A DNA stretch of 64,000 nt from an uncultured Lachnospiraceae bacterium (GTDB lineage Bacteria; Bacillota; Clostridia; Lachnospirales; Lachnospiraceae), in contig URXX01000003.1 in assembly GCA_900551895.1 (NCBI GenBank), forward strand, positions 1 through 64,000, written 5' to 3'. Numbering within the stretch: position 1 is the first letter of the stretch; the number at the start of each line of letters is the position of its first letter. The position numbers and the translations under genes were made by a program. The notes beneath the pieces are model-generated. The model did no database searches, had not been told where the DNA came from, and saw only the letters and a list, made by a program, of their open reading frames with translations. Positions 9,189-17,726 of this stretch are shown in pieces.

Positions 9189-9992
9189 ATGACCATATGT
9201 ATCATTTTTCTTATGATTTTTTTACTGTTTTTATATAGTATCGCTCCCCGTTTTCGTTATCGAAAAAATATGCTCCCTTTTCTGCAATACGATTTTGCTC
9301 ACAGGGGATATTGGGATATGAGCGAGCATATTCCCGAAAATTCCATTCCGTCCTTCCGCCGTGCCGTTGAACACGGTTATGGCATTGAACTGGATTTACA
9401 TTTAACAAAAGACGGACAACTCGTCGTTTTCCATGATGATGACCTAAAAAGAATGTGCGGTTCGGATTTGTCCGTAGAAAATGCAACATATGAGGAATTG
9501 TCCCGCTTCACCTTATCCGGCACTTCCGAAAGAATCCCCCTTTTCTCGGAAGTATTGTCCATTGTGAACGGAAAAGTTCCCCTCCTCATTGAACTGAAAC
9601 TTCCTTCCGCAAGCACGGCGCTATGCTCTCTTGTGCAAAAAGAACTGGAAACGTATAACGGGGCATATCTGATTCAATCTTTTAATTGTCTCGGACTTTT
9701 TTGGTTTCGCAGACATGCCCCGCACGTACTTCGGGGACAGTTATCCTCAAACTTAACAAAAACAGAACCGAATATCCCCTTTATCGCCTGTTTTGTTGTG
9801 GAACACCTGCTTTCCAACCTGCTGACGCGACCGGATTTCATTTCCTATAAATTAAAAGACGAGAAAAAGATAAGCCTGTTTTTGCACAAATACCTGTTCG
9901 CCACCCCTATTGCTGTGTGGACATTGCACACAAAGGAAGAGATTTCCTACGCAAAAGCGAAATATTCCATTGCGATTTTTGAAAAATCTTAA
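9189..9992 (+). CDS. Glycerophosphodiester phosphodiesterase family protein
   Basis: 267 residues: an N-terminal hydrophobic anchor (about residues 3-20), then a GDPD domain with FAHRGYWD, the metal/acid cluster ELDLHLTKDGQLVVFHD, and LLIELK. These enzymes split glycerophosphodiesters into glycerol-3-phosphate and an alcohol. It has a strong AAGGAGGAG site and sits in an operon with the lipid kinase, which suggests a shared role in phospholipid or lipoteichoic acid turnover. The C-terminus is slightly short for the family but contains the expected AVWTLHTKEE segment. Confidence 0.9.
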   Translation: MTICIIFLMIFLLFLYSIAPRFRYRKNMLPFLQYDFAHRGYWDMSEHIPENSIPSFRRAVEHGYGIELDLHLTKDGQLVVFHDDDLKRMCGSDLSVENATYEELSRFTLSGTSERIPLFSEVLSIVNGKVPLLIELKLPSASTALCSLVQKELETYNGAYLIQSFNCLGLFWFRRHAPHVLRGQLSSNLTKTEPNIPFIACFVVEHLLSNLLTRPDFISYKLKDEKKISLFLHKYLFATPIAVWTLHTKEEISYAKAKYSIAIFEKS

Positions 9993-10020
9993 AGTTTTTA
10001 TTAAGAAACCTACTCCTTCC

Positions 10021-10049
10021 TTGTGGTTGTATTACTCCCATGATATAAT
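10021..10049 (+). promoter_or_regulatory. Promoter of the PAP2 gene
   Basis: TTGTGG, 17-base spacer, TATAAT, 39 bases before the ATG. Confidence 0.6.
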
Positions 10050-10088
10050 GCTTTGGAAACATCATAGCAAAAGGGGTTTTGATTTCTT

Positions 10089-10745
10089 ATGTGGAAAAAA
10101 TTTTGGGAAAAATACAGACACGGCTGGGTCTTTTTATATATATTTATCTACCTGCCGTGGTTCTTTTATTTAGAAAAACATATTACAACTGATTATCATC
10201 TTATTCACACGGCGATTGATGATAAAATACCTTTTATTGAATATTTTATCGTGCCATACACACTTTGGTTTTTATTTATCGCAGTGACAGTCGGGTATTT
10301 CTTCTTTTTCGGGGAAAAATCTGAATTTTACCGACTGATTATTTTACTGTTTTCGGGAATGACTATCTTCCTTATTGTATCGACAATCTATCCGAACGGA
10401 CTACAGTTAAGACCGGAAACATTTACACGGGATAATATATTTGTCGATATGGTAAGACAGTTGTATGCAGTGGATACATCCACAAATGTATTGCCAAGCA
10501 TTCATGTATATAATTCGCTCGGAGCGTACATTGCAATCTCTCATTGCAGTAAATTAAAACAATATAAATGGGTGCAGATTTTCACTTTACTTTTGACGAT
10601 TTCCATTATCCTGTCTACCATGTTCTTAAAACAACACTCTGTCATCGATGTTGTGGCAGCGTTCTTTATGGCAGGAATTATGTATGTTATCGTTTACAGA
10701 CCAATAAAAGTGCGGGACAAAAATTCGTTAGAAAATTTAGCATAA
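10089..10745 (+). CDS. PAP2-family membrane phosphatase
   Basis: 218-residue integral membrane protein with about six hydrophobic segments. The PAP2 signature is partly visible: LPSIHVYNSLG (the P-S-x-H motif, about residues 137-147) and KQHSVIDVVAAF (the final H-x3-D motif, about 185-196). Such proteins hydrolyse lipid phosphates, or act in sphingolipid/phosphoinositol-type exchange. The neighbouring lipid genes support a lipid substrate; the exact one cannot be read from sequence. Confidence 0.85.
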   Translation: MWKKFWEKYRHGWVFLYIFIYLPWFFYLEKHITTDYHLIHTAIDDKIPFIEYFIVPYTLWFLFIAVTVGYFFFFGEKSEFYRLIILLFSGMTIFLIVSTIYPNGLQLRPETFTRDNIFVDMVRQLYAVDTSTNVLPSIHVYNSLGAYIAISHCSKLKQYKWVQIFTLLLTISIILSTMFLKQHSVIDVVAAFFMAGIMYVIVYRPIKVRDKNSLENLA

Positions 10746-10750
10746 TTGTA

Positions 10751-10779
10751 TTGACTTTCTGATAACTACAGCGTATGAT
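10751..10779 (+). promoter_or_regulatory. Promoter of the small orphan membrane protein
   Basis: TTGACT, 17-base spacer, TATGAT, 37 bases before the ATG. It is one of the better consensus matches in the window. Confidence 0.65.
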
Positions 10780-10816
10780 AAGGTTAAATAAAAAGATTCT
10801 TTAAGGAGGCGGTTGT

Positions 10817-11065
10817 ATGTTAACCTTATCATTCGCACTTTTAGTTGGTATCATTTTAACCTTGATTCTCCTCATTTTTATTGACGAAGAATCTTCAATC
10901 AAAGTTCCTTTCCTCCACAGGAAGGTGTCTATTGTGAACTTTTTTACCAAGACAGCATTTATTTCTTCTATCTTTTCTGCTACGGTAAAACACATTAAAG
11001 ACTTTGGAACTCTCACAATCAGCAAACTTTGCAGATTGACGGATTTACAGCATAAGGAGGTATAG
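10817..11065 (+). CDS. Small hypothetical membrane protein (82 aa)
   Basis: I do not recognise this family. It has its own good promoter, an AAGGAGG site 6 bases before the ATG, and a terminator behind it, so it looks like a true single-gene unit. The first 22 residues form one membrane helix (LTLSFALLVGIILTLILLIF); the rest is a basic, Ser/Thr/Phe-rich tail of about 58 residues with two cysteine-free amphipathic stretches. The 99-codon frame on the other strand is its shadow. Confidence 0.6.
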   Translation: MLTLSFALLVGIILTLILLIFIDEESSIKVPFLHRKVSIVNFFTKTAFISSIFSATVKHIKDFGTLTISKLCRLTDLQHKEV

Positions 11066-11085
11066 CAGTTTGAGTCAGAGCGATT

Positions 11086-11125
11086 AAAAGGCGATGTCAC
11101 AATTTAGTTTGTAACATCGCCTTTT
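11086..11125. terminator. Bidirectional terminator, orphan gene / sfsA-mutY
   Basis: Arms AAAAGGCGATGT and ACATCGCCTTTTT with a 16-base loop. The loop contains the stop codon of the convergent sfsA-mutY gene. A-run and T-run flank both sides. Confidence 0.85.
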
Positions 11126-12870
11126 TCCATACCCAATTTTATATTTACCTGATTTGTATAATATTCAAAAGCGCTTGGCATCGGATACTCTTTCTGAATT
11201 TCTTCGGGATGAATAAACAACATATCCTTTTCGCAACTCTTTTCCAGTTCGTCCACACGGACTGCATATCCTGTCATATGCCACTCCACATGGCTGAAAA
11301 TATGTTTCGCCTCACCCAGTTTCTTTATCTGTATCGGATAAAGTCCTTTTTCTTTGCTGCAGGCAATCGCTTCCTCCTCTGTAAACTGCCCTTCTTCATT
11401 TGGAAATTCATATAATCCCGCCAAAAGTCCTTTTGACTTTCTTTTTCTTATAGCAATATTTTCCCCGTCTTGAAAAACAAATACCGTTCTTTTTTCTATC
11501 CGTCTTTCTTTCGCCTTTGTTTTTATCGGAAGTTCTTCCACTTTATTTTCTTTCCTCGCCTGACAAAACTTCTGTACCGGACAATCTTCACATTTTGCCA
11601 TTCCTTTCGGCGTACAGATTAACGCCCCCAATTCTATCAATCCCTGATTAAAATCGCTGGCGCTGTCCTTAGGAATAACGCCGTCCAGCATATATTCGAT
11701 TTTCATCCGAACCGCAGGTTTCATAATATCTTCTTCACTTACAATGATACGGGAAATCACGCGAAGCACATTGCCGTCCACTGCAGGCTTCGGTATACCG
11801 TAAGCAAAAGAGCAGATTGCCCCCGCCGTATAATTTCCTATTCCCATAAGGGATAAAATTTCCTCGTAAGTTCTCGGGAACTCTCCGCCAAAGTTTTCCA
11901 TAACCTGTATGGCAGCCTTCTGCATATTTCGTACACGGTTGTAATATCCCAATCCTTCCCAAAGTTTCAGTAACTTATCCTCTTTTGCCTCCGCCAAGTC
12001 TTTCACAGTGGGAAGTTCTTTTAAAAATCGGTCATAAAATGGTTTTACCGCCTCCACTCTCGTCTGCTGCAACATAATTTCCGAAACCCACACTCTGTAA
12101 GCGCTGACGTCCTCCCGCCATGACAACTGCCGTTTATTTTCCCGATACCATGAAACTATCGGATCTACTGTCTCTTTCAACTGCTCCTGCTCTAAAATAA
12201 CGGGAACTTCTTTACGGAGGGTAATGCTGTCTTTTTTCACCTTACAGTCATAAGCCAAAATATGCACTCCCGCTTTTTTCGCTTTACGAAGAGCATCTCC
12301 AAATGCTTTGTGTGTCTTTTCATTCGGCGTAAAATACAATACATTCTCCATTTGGATAACAAAAATAATATACGCCTCATATCCTTCCTCGACTACACGG
12401 CATAACTCTTCTACATGTTTTACGCCTCGCTCTGTGGGAGCATCGGGAAAACGCACTACTCCATTCTCCTCAAGGGTGACGCCCTTCACCTCGATAAATG
12501 CCTTTCGTTCTCCCTCTTCCACATATAAATCAAATCGGGATTGTCCGTAAGTTGTTTCCGGCTTAATCAGTGACGGCTTGGAAAATAAGTTTCCCGCCTC
12601 AATCCATTCTTTGACTGCCCCATTCGTAATTTGGGAGTCCATATTAATCATACGGTTTCCTTTTTTTACTCCGATTAAATCCCACTTTGTTTTGCGATTC
12701 GGATTGTCACTCTCCTGCACATAAACGGTGGCATCGGGAATAAGCAATTCCCTGCATCTCCCCGTATTTTTCACATGAACAGTTTCCTTTTGCCCCTTTA
12801 TATTTACATACGCAATAAAACGATTGGGGCGTTCAATGAACGTCCCAACCTGAATTCTCTCATATTTCAT
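11104..12870 (-). CDS. SfsA nuclease - MutY adenine glycosylase fusion
   Basis: A single 588-codon frame joins two usually separate proteins. Residues 1 to about 225 are SfsA-like (GTFIERPNRF, HVKNTGR, TYGQSRFDLY, FIEVKGVTLEENGVVRFPDAPT), a DNA/RNA-binding nuclease-like fold. From about 230 to the end is MutY (SWREDVSAYRVWVSEIMLQQTRV, GLGYYNRVRN, LMGIGNYTAGAI helix-hairpin-helix, and the 4Fe-4S ligands C-X6-C-X2-C-X5-C in CTPKGMAKCEDCPVQKFC). A C-terminal NUDIX-like domain (FVFQDGENIAIR...) recognises 8-oxoG. MutY removes adenine opposite 8-oxoguanine. The ATG directly follows the TAA of the ArsC-like gene. The fusion has no frame break in it. Confidence 0.93.
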   Translation of the reverse strand: MKYERIQVGTFIERPNRFIAYVNIKGQKETVHVKNTGRCRELLIPDATVYVQESDNPNRKTKWDLIGVKKGNRMINMDSQITNGAVKEWIEAGNLFSKPSLIKPETTYGQSRFDLYVEEGERKAFIEVKGVTLEENGVVRFPDAPTERGVKHVEELCRVVEEGYEAYIIFVIQMENVLYFTPNEKTHKAFGDALRKAKKAGVHILAYDCKVKKDSITLRKEVPVILEQEQLKETVDPIVSWYRENKRQLSWREDVSAYRVWVSEIMLQQTRVEAVKPFYDRFLKELPTVKDLAEAKEDKLLKLWEGLGYYNRVRNMQKAAIQVMENFGGEFPRTYEEILSLMGIGNYTAGAICSFAYGIPKPAVDGNVLRVISRIIVSEEDIMKPAVRMKIEYMLDGVIPKDSASDFNQGLIELGALICTPKGMAKCEDCPVQKFCQARKENKVEELPIKTKAKERRIEKRTVFVFQDGENIAIRKRKSKGLLAGLYEFPNEEGQFTEEEAIACSKEKGLYPIQIKKLGEAKHIFSHVEWHMTGYAVRVDELEKSCEKDMLFIHPEEIQKEYPMPSAFEYYTNQVNIKLGMEKGDVTN

Positions 12871-13221
12871 TTATTTGCAGACCTCTTCCCATGCCTGTTC
12901 CTTAAATCCCGGAATGGCAAAAGTATCTCCGACAAGAAGCGGACGCTTTACAAGCATTCCGTCTGTAGCCAAAAGTTCCAACTGTTCCTCTTCGGACATC
13001 TCCGGCAACTTGTCTTTTAACTTCATTTCTTTATACTTCACTCCGCTTGTATTAAAGAAACGTTTTAACGGAAGCCCACTCTTTTCATACCACTCCTTTA
13101 ATTCCTCTTTGGACGGATTGTCTTCCACAATGTGTCTGTCCGTAAACTCCACACCGGTTTCCTCAAGCCATTTCTTCGCTTTCTTACATGTTGTACATCT
13201 TGGATATTCTATAAATAACAT
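12871..13221 (-). CDS. ArsC/Spx-family thioredoxin-fold protein
   Basis: 116 residues, standard length for the ArsC/Spx/YffB family: N-terminal CTTC redox motif (residues 9-12), KAKKWLEETGVEF, and the LVKRPLLVGD strand near 90-100. It could be an arsenate reductase-like thiol protein or a Spx-like RNA polymerase binder. The YffB-like pattern without a clear Spx RPI signature favours a generic ArsC-family oxidoreductase. It is upstream of and adjacent to sfsA-mutY in one operon, which fits an oxidative stress context. Confidence 0.85.
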   Translation of the reverse strand: MLFIEYPRCTTCKKAKKWLEETGVEFTDRHIVEDNPSKEELKEWYEKSGLPLKRFFNTSGVKYKEMKLKDKLPEMSEEEQLELLATDGMLVKRPLLVGDTFAIPGFKEQAWEEVCK

Positions 13222-13232
13222 CTGTCATCCTC

Positions 13233-13631
13233 CTAACTGTTCTTAATAAACTCTGTCTTACACGCAGGGCAGGTGATACAAATCTTCCCTTTCCCTTTCG
13301 GAACTCTTATTTTCTGTTTGCAGGTAGGACATTTATAAATGTGATGTGTCTTTCTCTGCTCTAAATAAGATTTCTCTTTTCGGAAAAACGCAAAAAAGTC
13401 TTTCTTCATATTCAGGAACTTCACATTCTCATTATATCTCTTCTGCACGTTTCTCGATAACATTCTAACATAACAGACTACAAGTAACAACAGGGCAAGC
13501 AAATTTAAAAAATTACTGTCAAAAAGAATACTTGCAACAAGCAGAGCCAGCGTTACGCCGAACATAAATTTATTGAGTGCATCCGCACCTCCGTAACGTC
13601 CTGTCATAAACCGCTGTATTTTTTCTTTCAT
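13233..13631 (-). CDS. Zinc-ribbon membrane protein
   Basis: 132 residues. Two adjacent hydrophobic stretches around residues 25-60 are followed by a basic helix and a C-terminal zinc ribbon CPTCKQKIRVPKGKGKICITCPAC (two C-X2-C knuckles, residues about 104-127). Function unknown; zinc-ribbon anchored proteins of this kind are common in Clostridia. The ATG at 13631 has the better spacing to the GAGG site; the frame allows an ATG six bases earlier. It heads the operon with the ArsC-like protein. Confidence 0.75.
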   Translation of the reverse strand: MKEKIQRFMTGRYGGADALNKFMFGVTLALLVASILFDSNFLNLLALLLLVVCYVRMLSRNVQKRYNENVKFLNMKKDFFAFFRKEKSYLEQRKTHHIYKCPTCKQKIRVPKGKGKICITCPACKTEFIKNS

Positions 13632-13735
13632 GTTCATTCCTCACTTTTCAATAATTTGTACCCACTATATGCTTTATTCATTTAAAAGTCAATACAGTTT
13701 ATTAAATGTTAATGAACGTCACATTCTTTTCACTT

Positions 13736-14458
13736 CTATAATACTTTTGACAGAAATTCTTTCAATCTTTCATCTTTCGGGTTGGCGAAAAATTCCTCCG
13801 GCGTATTTTCTTCCTTAATCTGTCCTTCGTCCATAAAAATAACTCTTGTTGCCACTTCCCTTGCAAATCCCATTTCGTGTGTTACGACAACCATTGTCAT
13901 TCCCTCGTCCGCAAGTTCTTTCATCAGTGTAAGCACTTCTCCCACCATTTCCGGATCAAGCGCCGAAGTAGGTTCATCAAAAAGCATTACTTCCGGATTC
14001 ATCGCCAATGCCCTTGCAATGGCGATACGCTGTTTCTGTCCACCCGACAACTGTTTCGGATATTGATCCGCCTTATCCGGCAGTCCCACACGCACTAACA
14101 ATTCTTCCGCCTTTTTATCCGCCTCCGCTTTATTCATTAATCCTAATTTAATCGGTGCGAGGGTAATATTTTCTTTTACGGTCAGATGCGGAAATAAATT
14201 AAACTGCTGGAAAACCATTCCCATTTTCTGACGCAATTTATTAATATTACATTCTTTGCCCGTAATATTATTTCCCTCAAACCATACTTCCCCGCCTGTT
14301 GTCGTTTCCAAAAGATTTAGGCAACGCAAAAATGTAGATTTTCCCGAACCGGACGGACCGACAATAACAACTTTCTCCCCCTGCTCAATGTGGATATCAA
14401 TCCCTTTTAATATTTGATTTCCATGAAATGCTTTCTGTAAATTTTTTGTTATAATCAT
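13736..14458 (-). CDS. Polar amino-acid ABC transporter, ATP-binding protein
   Basis: 240-residue GlnQ/HisP-type ATPase: Walker A GPSGSGKST, Q-loop in MVFQQFNLFPHLT, signature LSGGQKQR, Walker B VMLFDEPTSALD, switch His in VVTHEMGFA. It powers import of a polar amino acid. Its start overlaps the permease stop by 4 bases (ATGA), showing translational coupling. Confidence 0.95.
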   Translation of the reverse strand: MIITKNLQKAFHGNQILKGIDIHIEQGEKVVIVGPSGSGKSTFLRCLNLLETTTGGEVWFEGNNITGKECNINKLRQKMGMVFQQFNLFPHLTVKENITLAPIKLGLMNKAEADKKAEELLVRVGLPDKADQYPKQLSGGQKQRIAIARALAMNPEVMLFDEPTSALDPEMVGEVLTLMKELADEGMTMVVVTHEMGFAREVATRVIFMDEGQIKEENTPEEFFANPKDERLKEFLSKVL

Positions 14459-15144
14459 CTTGCCAGTCTCCTTTCAAGCAATCCCTGTAACTTTGTCAGA
14501 CCAAGTACAATAACGAGGTAGCACGCCGCCGCAACATAAAGCGGAGGAAGAATATTGTAATCCGTTGAACCGATATACTGGGCTGCTTTCGTCAAATCCG
14601 TCACCGCAATAATTCCCGCAACGGACGTTTCCTTAATCAGTACGATAAACTCATTGCTGAGTGCCGGCAAAATATTTTTCACTGCCTGCGGTACAATAAT
14701 ATAACGCATTGTCTGTATGTAATTAAATCCAAGCGAACGCCCCGCTTCCATTTGTCCTTTATCAATAGACTCAATCCCCGCACGGATAATTTCCGCAACG
14801 TATGCGCCGGAGTTAATTCCAAAACAGATTGCCCCGACTACAATTTCATTTGTATCTCTCGCAGTGAACACTAAATTATAAATAATAAGTAACTGCACCA
14901 TAACCGGTGTTCCTCGTATAACGGTTATGTATACGTTACAGAGCCATTTTAACCCAATCAATATTTTCTTCTCCGAAGCGCTCACTTTAATAATGGCAAT
15001 CAAAAGCCCGATAGCCACGCCGATTGCAATGGCAAACAGAGAAATTAAAATCGTTACTTTCAATCCGTCCAAATATACAAGGTATCTCTGGTCGTAAATT
15101 ACGGCGTTATAAAACCCGTCGATAAAATTGTGAATAAAATCCAT
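14455..15144 (-). CDS. Polar amino-acid ABC transporter, permease
   Basis: 229-residue HisM/GlnP-type permease with about five membrane helices. The conserved cytoplasmic loop is SLGFNYIQTMRYIIVPQAVKNILPALSNEFI (EAA-like region), and the N-terminal half carries RGTPVMVQLLI. It lies between the ATPase and the binding protein genes of one operon. Confidence 0.94.
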   Translation of the reverse strand: MDFIHNFIDGFYNAVIYDQRYLVYLDGLKVTILISLFAIAIGVAIGLLIAIIKVSASEKKILIGLKWLCNVYITVIRGTPVMVQLLIIYNLVFTARDTNEIVVGAICFGINSGAYVAEIIRAGIESIDKGQMEAGRSLGFNYIQTMRYIIVPQAVKNILPALSNEFIVLIKETSVAGIIAVTDLTKAAQYIGSTDYNILPPLYVAAACYLVIVLGLTKLQGLLERRLAR

Positions 15145-15165
15145 ACTGCCTTTTTCCTTTCAAAA

Positions 15166-15930
15166 CTACTTTCCTGTATGATTTGCAGTAAACTCTTCAA
15201 TTTTTCCGTCTGCAATCAGTTTATCAATCACTTTGTTGATTTCATCTAAAAGTTCTTTATTTCCTTTCTTTACCGCAATGGCATACTTATCTTCAAAAAG
15301 AACACCGTCCAAAATCTTTAATTCACTGTTTTCCGAAACAAGTTTTTCTGCCGGATATTTATCCATAACAATGCAGTCCACTTTATTGTTCTTCAAATCT
15401 TCGCTTGCCTGTGCAAATTTTGTATATCTCTTCACTTCCTTTGGTTTACAGTTTTCCTCGTTCGATACCCAACTGTCTGCGATATTCCCCTGCTGCACCG
15501 CAACGATTTTTCCGTCCAAACTTTCTCCGCTTACTTCACCTGAAATCGCAGGATTTTCGCCGTTTACAACAATTACCTCCGTAGAGTTTACATATTCATG
15601 CGAAAAATCCATTGTTTTCTTACGCTCTTTATTGATAGAAACACCTGCCGCAACAAAATCAACTTTTCCGCTTGCCACACTTGCCAAAGCGCCGTCAAAC
15701 TCCATGTTTTTGATTTTCAATTCTTTTCCCATTTCGTCCGCAATCGCCTGTGCAATATCCATATCAATTCCGACTACTTCATTCCCTTTCATATACTCAT
15801 ACGGAGCAAATCCTGCCTCCGTTCCCACAATCAATGTATCCGACTCACTTTTCTTTTCTCCACATGCCGATATAGAAAATGCCACAACTGCCGCCAACAT
15901 TAAACTCATTATTTTTTTCATCTTCATCAT
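15166..15930 (-). CDS. Amino-acid ABC transporter substrate-binding lipoprotein
   Basis: 254-residue SBP_bac_3 family protein. The signal peptide ends in a lipobox (SISAC, Cys about residue 23), so it is anchored to the outer face of the membrane. GTEAGFAPYEY and the D-x-D-I-A-Q-A-I segment are typical of polar amino-acid binders, and SGKVDFVAAGVSINKERKK carries the conserved Asp/Arg region that binds the alpha-amino and carboxyl groups. The exact ligand is not deducible. Two ATGs are adjacent; the first is annotated. Confidence 0.94.
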   Translation of the reverse strand: MMKMKKIMSLMLAAVVAFSISACGEKKSESDTLIVGTEAGFAPYEYMKGNEVVGIDMDIAQAIADEMGKELKIKNMEFDGALASVASGKVDFVAAGVSINKERKKTMDFSHEYVNSTEVIVVNGENPAISGEVSGESLDGKIVAVQQGNIADSWVSNEENCKPKEVKRYTKFAQASEDLKNNKVDCIVMDKYPAEKLVSENSELKILDGVLFEDKYAIAVKKGNKELLDEINKVIDKLIADGKIEEFTANHTGK

Positions 15931-15975
15931 TTATCTCTCCTTTTTTGTATGTATAAAAATTCAATAACTTTGCAT

Positions 15976-16003
15976 ATTATAACATACTTCCGCAAAAAAA
16001 CAA
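15976..16003 (-). promoter_or_regulatory. Promoter of the amino-acid importer operon
   Basis: Minus strand TTGTTT, 16-base spacer, TATAAT; the -35 lies in the U-tract and foot of the upstream uppP terminator. Confidence 0.5.
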
Positions 16004-16038
16004 GTGGTATTTATATTTTTTGTATAAATAACCACTTG
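15994..16038 (-). terminator. Terminator after uppP
   Basis: Long stem with arms CAAGTGGTATTTATA and TATAAATAACCACTTG (one bulged base), followed on the minus strand by seven T. It begins 8 bases after the uppP stop. Confidence 0.85.
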
Positions 16039-16045
16039 CTCTTTT

Positions 16046-16882
16046 CTATTTCATCATAAAGAATGTTCCTAATATAATAATACCAAGTACAATTCGGTAT
16101 ACGCCAAATACTTTGAAATCATTTTTCTTAATGTATCCCATAAGGAATTTAATTGCCAAAACAGATACGATAAACGCTGTCAGACAGCCAACAATTAAAA
16201 TAGCAACCTCCAGTCCTGTAATTCCGACACCCGCTTTAATAAATTTCAAAATCTTCAATCCGCTTGCACCGAACATAACCGGAATGGCAAGGAAAAATGT
16301 AAATTCTGCCGCAATATATCTCGATGTTCCCAAAAGCAAAGCACCTACGATTGTTGCTCCCGAACGTGATGTTCCCGGAACTAACGCCAATACCTGCCAT
16401 ACACCGATAATAAGCGCCATTTGATATGTCACCTGTGAAAATTTTGTAACGGACGGCGTTTTATTTTTGTTTCGGTTTTCCACAATAATAAATAAAATAC
16501 CGTAAAGAATCAACATAGCCGCAACAACAACCGAATTATGTAAATGTTCATCCATCCAGTCATCTAGCGGAATTCCGATAATCATTGCAGGTACACATGC
16601 AATAACAACTTTTATCCACAACTGAAGCGTCTGCGTTTTCTGTTTTGGACTTTTTCGTTTAGAAAATGGATTTAATTTATGGAAGTACAAAATCACTACT
16701 GCCATAATCGCTCCCAACTGAATGACAACGTTAAACATTTCCATAAACTGCTTGCTCGCATCCAACTGGACAATCTGATTTACTAAAATCAAATGCCCTG
16801 TACTGCTAATCGGTAACCATTCGGTAATTCCCTCTACAATTCCGAGAAAAACCGTTTTCAACATTTCTAAAAAAATCTCCAT
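16046..16882 (-). CDS. uppP: Undecaprenyl-diphosphatase (BacA/UppP)
   Basis: 278-residue membrane enzyme that converts undecaprenyl diphosphate to undecaprenyl phosphate, recycling the lipid carrier of peptidoglycan synthesis. Motifs: EGITEWLPISSTGHL (residues about 17-31) and PGTSRSGATI, with about seven further hydrophobic segments. The frame opens 15 bases earlier, but that ATG lies in the GAGGAGG ribosome site; the ATG at 16882 is correctly spaced. Last gene of an operon with a HAD phosphatase. Confidence 0.95.
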   Translation of the reverse strand: MEIFLEMLKTVFLGIVEGITEWLPISSTGHLILVNQIVQLDASKQFMEMFNVVIQLGAIMAVVILYFHKLNPFSKRKSPKQKTQTLQLWIKVVIACVPAMIIGIPLDDWMDEHLHNSVVVAAMLILYGILFIIVENRNKNKTPSVTKFSQVTYQMALIIGVWQVLALVPGTSRSGATIVGALLLGTSRYIAAEFTFFLAIPVMFGASGLKILKFIKAGVGITGLEVAILIVGCLTAFIVSVLAIKFLMGYIKKNDFKVFGVYRIVLGIIILGTFFMMK

Positions 16883-16898
16883 ATCTTTCCTCCTCATT

Positions 16899-17726
16899 TT
16901 ATGCTAATGCGAATTTTTCAATCGCTTTTGCAACACCATTATTCTCATTTGTATCTGTTATATAGTCTGCTGCCTGCTTCACTTCTTCCATGGCGTTTTC
17001 CATAGCAACTCCAAATCCAACTGCTTTTAACATTTCAAAATCATTCATGCCGTCACCGCATGCCATAATCTCGTCACGCTCTATTCCAAGCAGTTTTCCT
17101 AAACGCACCAATCCTTCGCCTTTATTTACACCAAGTGCATTTACTTCTATATTGTTGGAAATTGCACAAGTAGTCGTAACTCCTTCTACCCGATTTGCCT
17201 CATCAAACGCCTGCATTCTCTCTGTCCGGTCACGGAACATGACGTGAACTTTATCCACCCGTATTTTCTCATCTTGCAGCAAATCATCAATATTATCTAC
17301 AGGCTTACGGCATTCTCTTACATAGCGTGCCATACTCTCCGTGTCAACATATTTGTCCACCCGTTCTAAATCTTTGCGTCCGGCATATCCCTGACCGTCA
17401 ATAAACACTTCTTTATACGTATCGTATGCGGAAAAAATACGAAGCAACTCTCTCGCTGTTTTCACCGACATTGTGCATTCGCTGATGACTTTGTCTTCCT
17501 GCATATCCACAATTCTTGCCCCATTGGAGGTCAGCGCATATCTTACTCCTTCAACGGCAATCACCTGTTTCGGTATACCTGTTAAAGGTCTTCCCGTAGC
17601 AATAACAATGACAATTCCCTGAGCGATTGCACGGAGCAGAACCTCTCTGCTATAATCTGTCAGTTCCTTATTGTCATTCAACAGCGTGCCGTCACAGTCA
17701 AGCCCGATCATCTTAATCTTCTTCAT
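16899..17726 (-). CDS. Cof-type HAD-superfamily phosphatase
   Basis: 275 residues. HAD motif I GLDCDGTLL (Asp nucleophile near residue 9), motif II in VIATGRP, motif III Lys near 200, and motif IV GDGMNDFEML. The Cof-type cap lies between, and the substrate is probably a sugar phosphate or flavin-type phosphate. It starts within the last 14 bases of the upstream gene and is 16 bases from uppP. Confidence 0.93.
   Translation of the reverse strand: MKKIKMIGLDCDGTLLNDNKELTDYSREVLLRAIAQGIVIVIATGRPLTGIPKQVIAVEGVRYALTSNGARIVDMQEDKVISECTMSVKTARELLRIFSAYDTYKEVFIDGQGYAGRKDLERVDKYVDTESMARYVRECRKPVDNIDDLLQDEKIRVDKVHVMFRDRTERMQAFDEANRVEGVTTTCAISNNIEVNALGVNKGEGLVRLGKLLGIERDEIMACGDGMNDFEMLKAVGFGVAMENAMEEVKQAADYITDTNENNGVAKAIEKFALA

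Noticed and set aside
10801..11100. 99-codon minus-strand frame opposite the small membrane protein
   Set aside because: No ribosome site or recognisable sequence; promoter, ribosome site and terminator all fit the plus-strand gene.
15233..15967. 244-codon plus-strand frame opposite the amino-acid binding protein
   Set aside because: Shadow of the minus-strand lipoprotein gene; low-complexity Ser/Thr/Phe translation with no family features or ribosome site.
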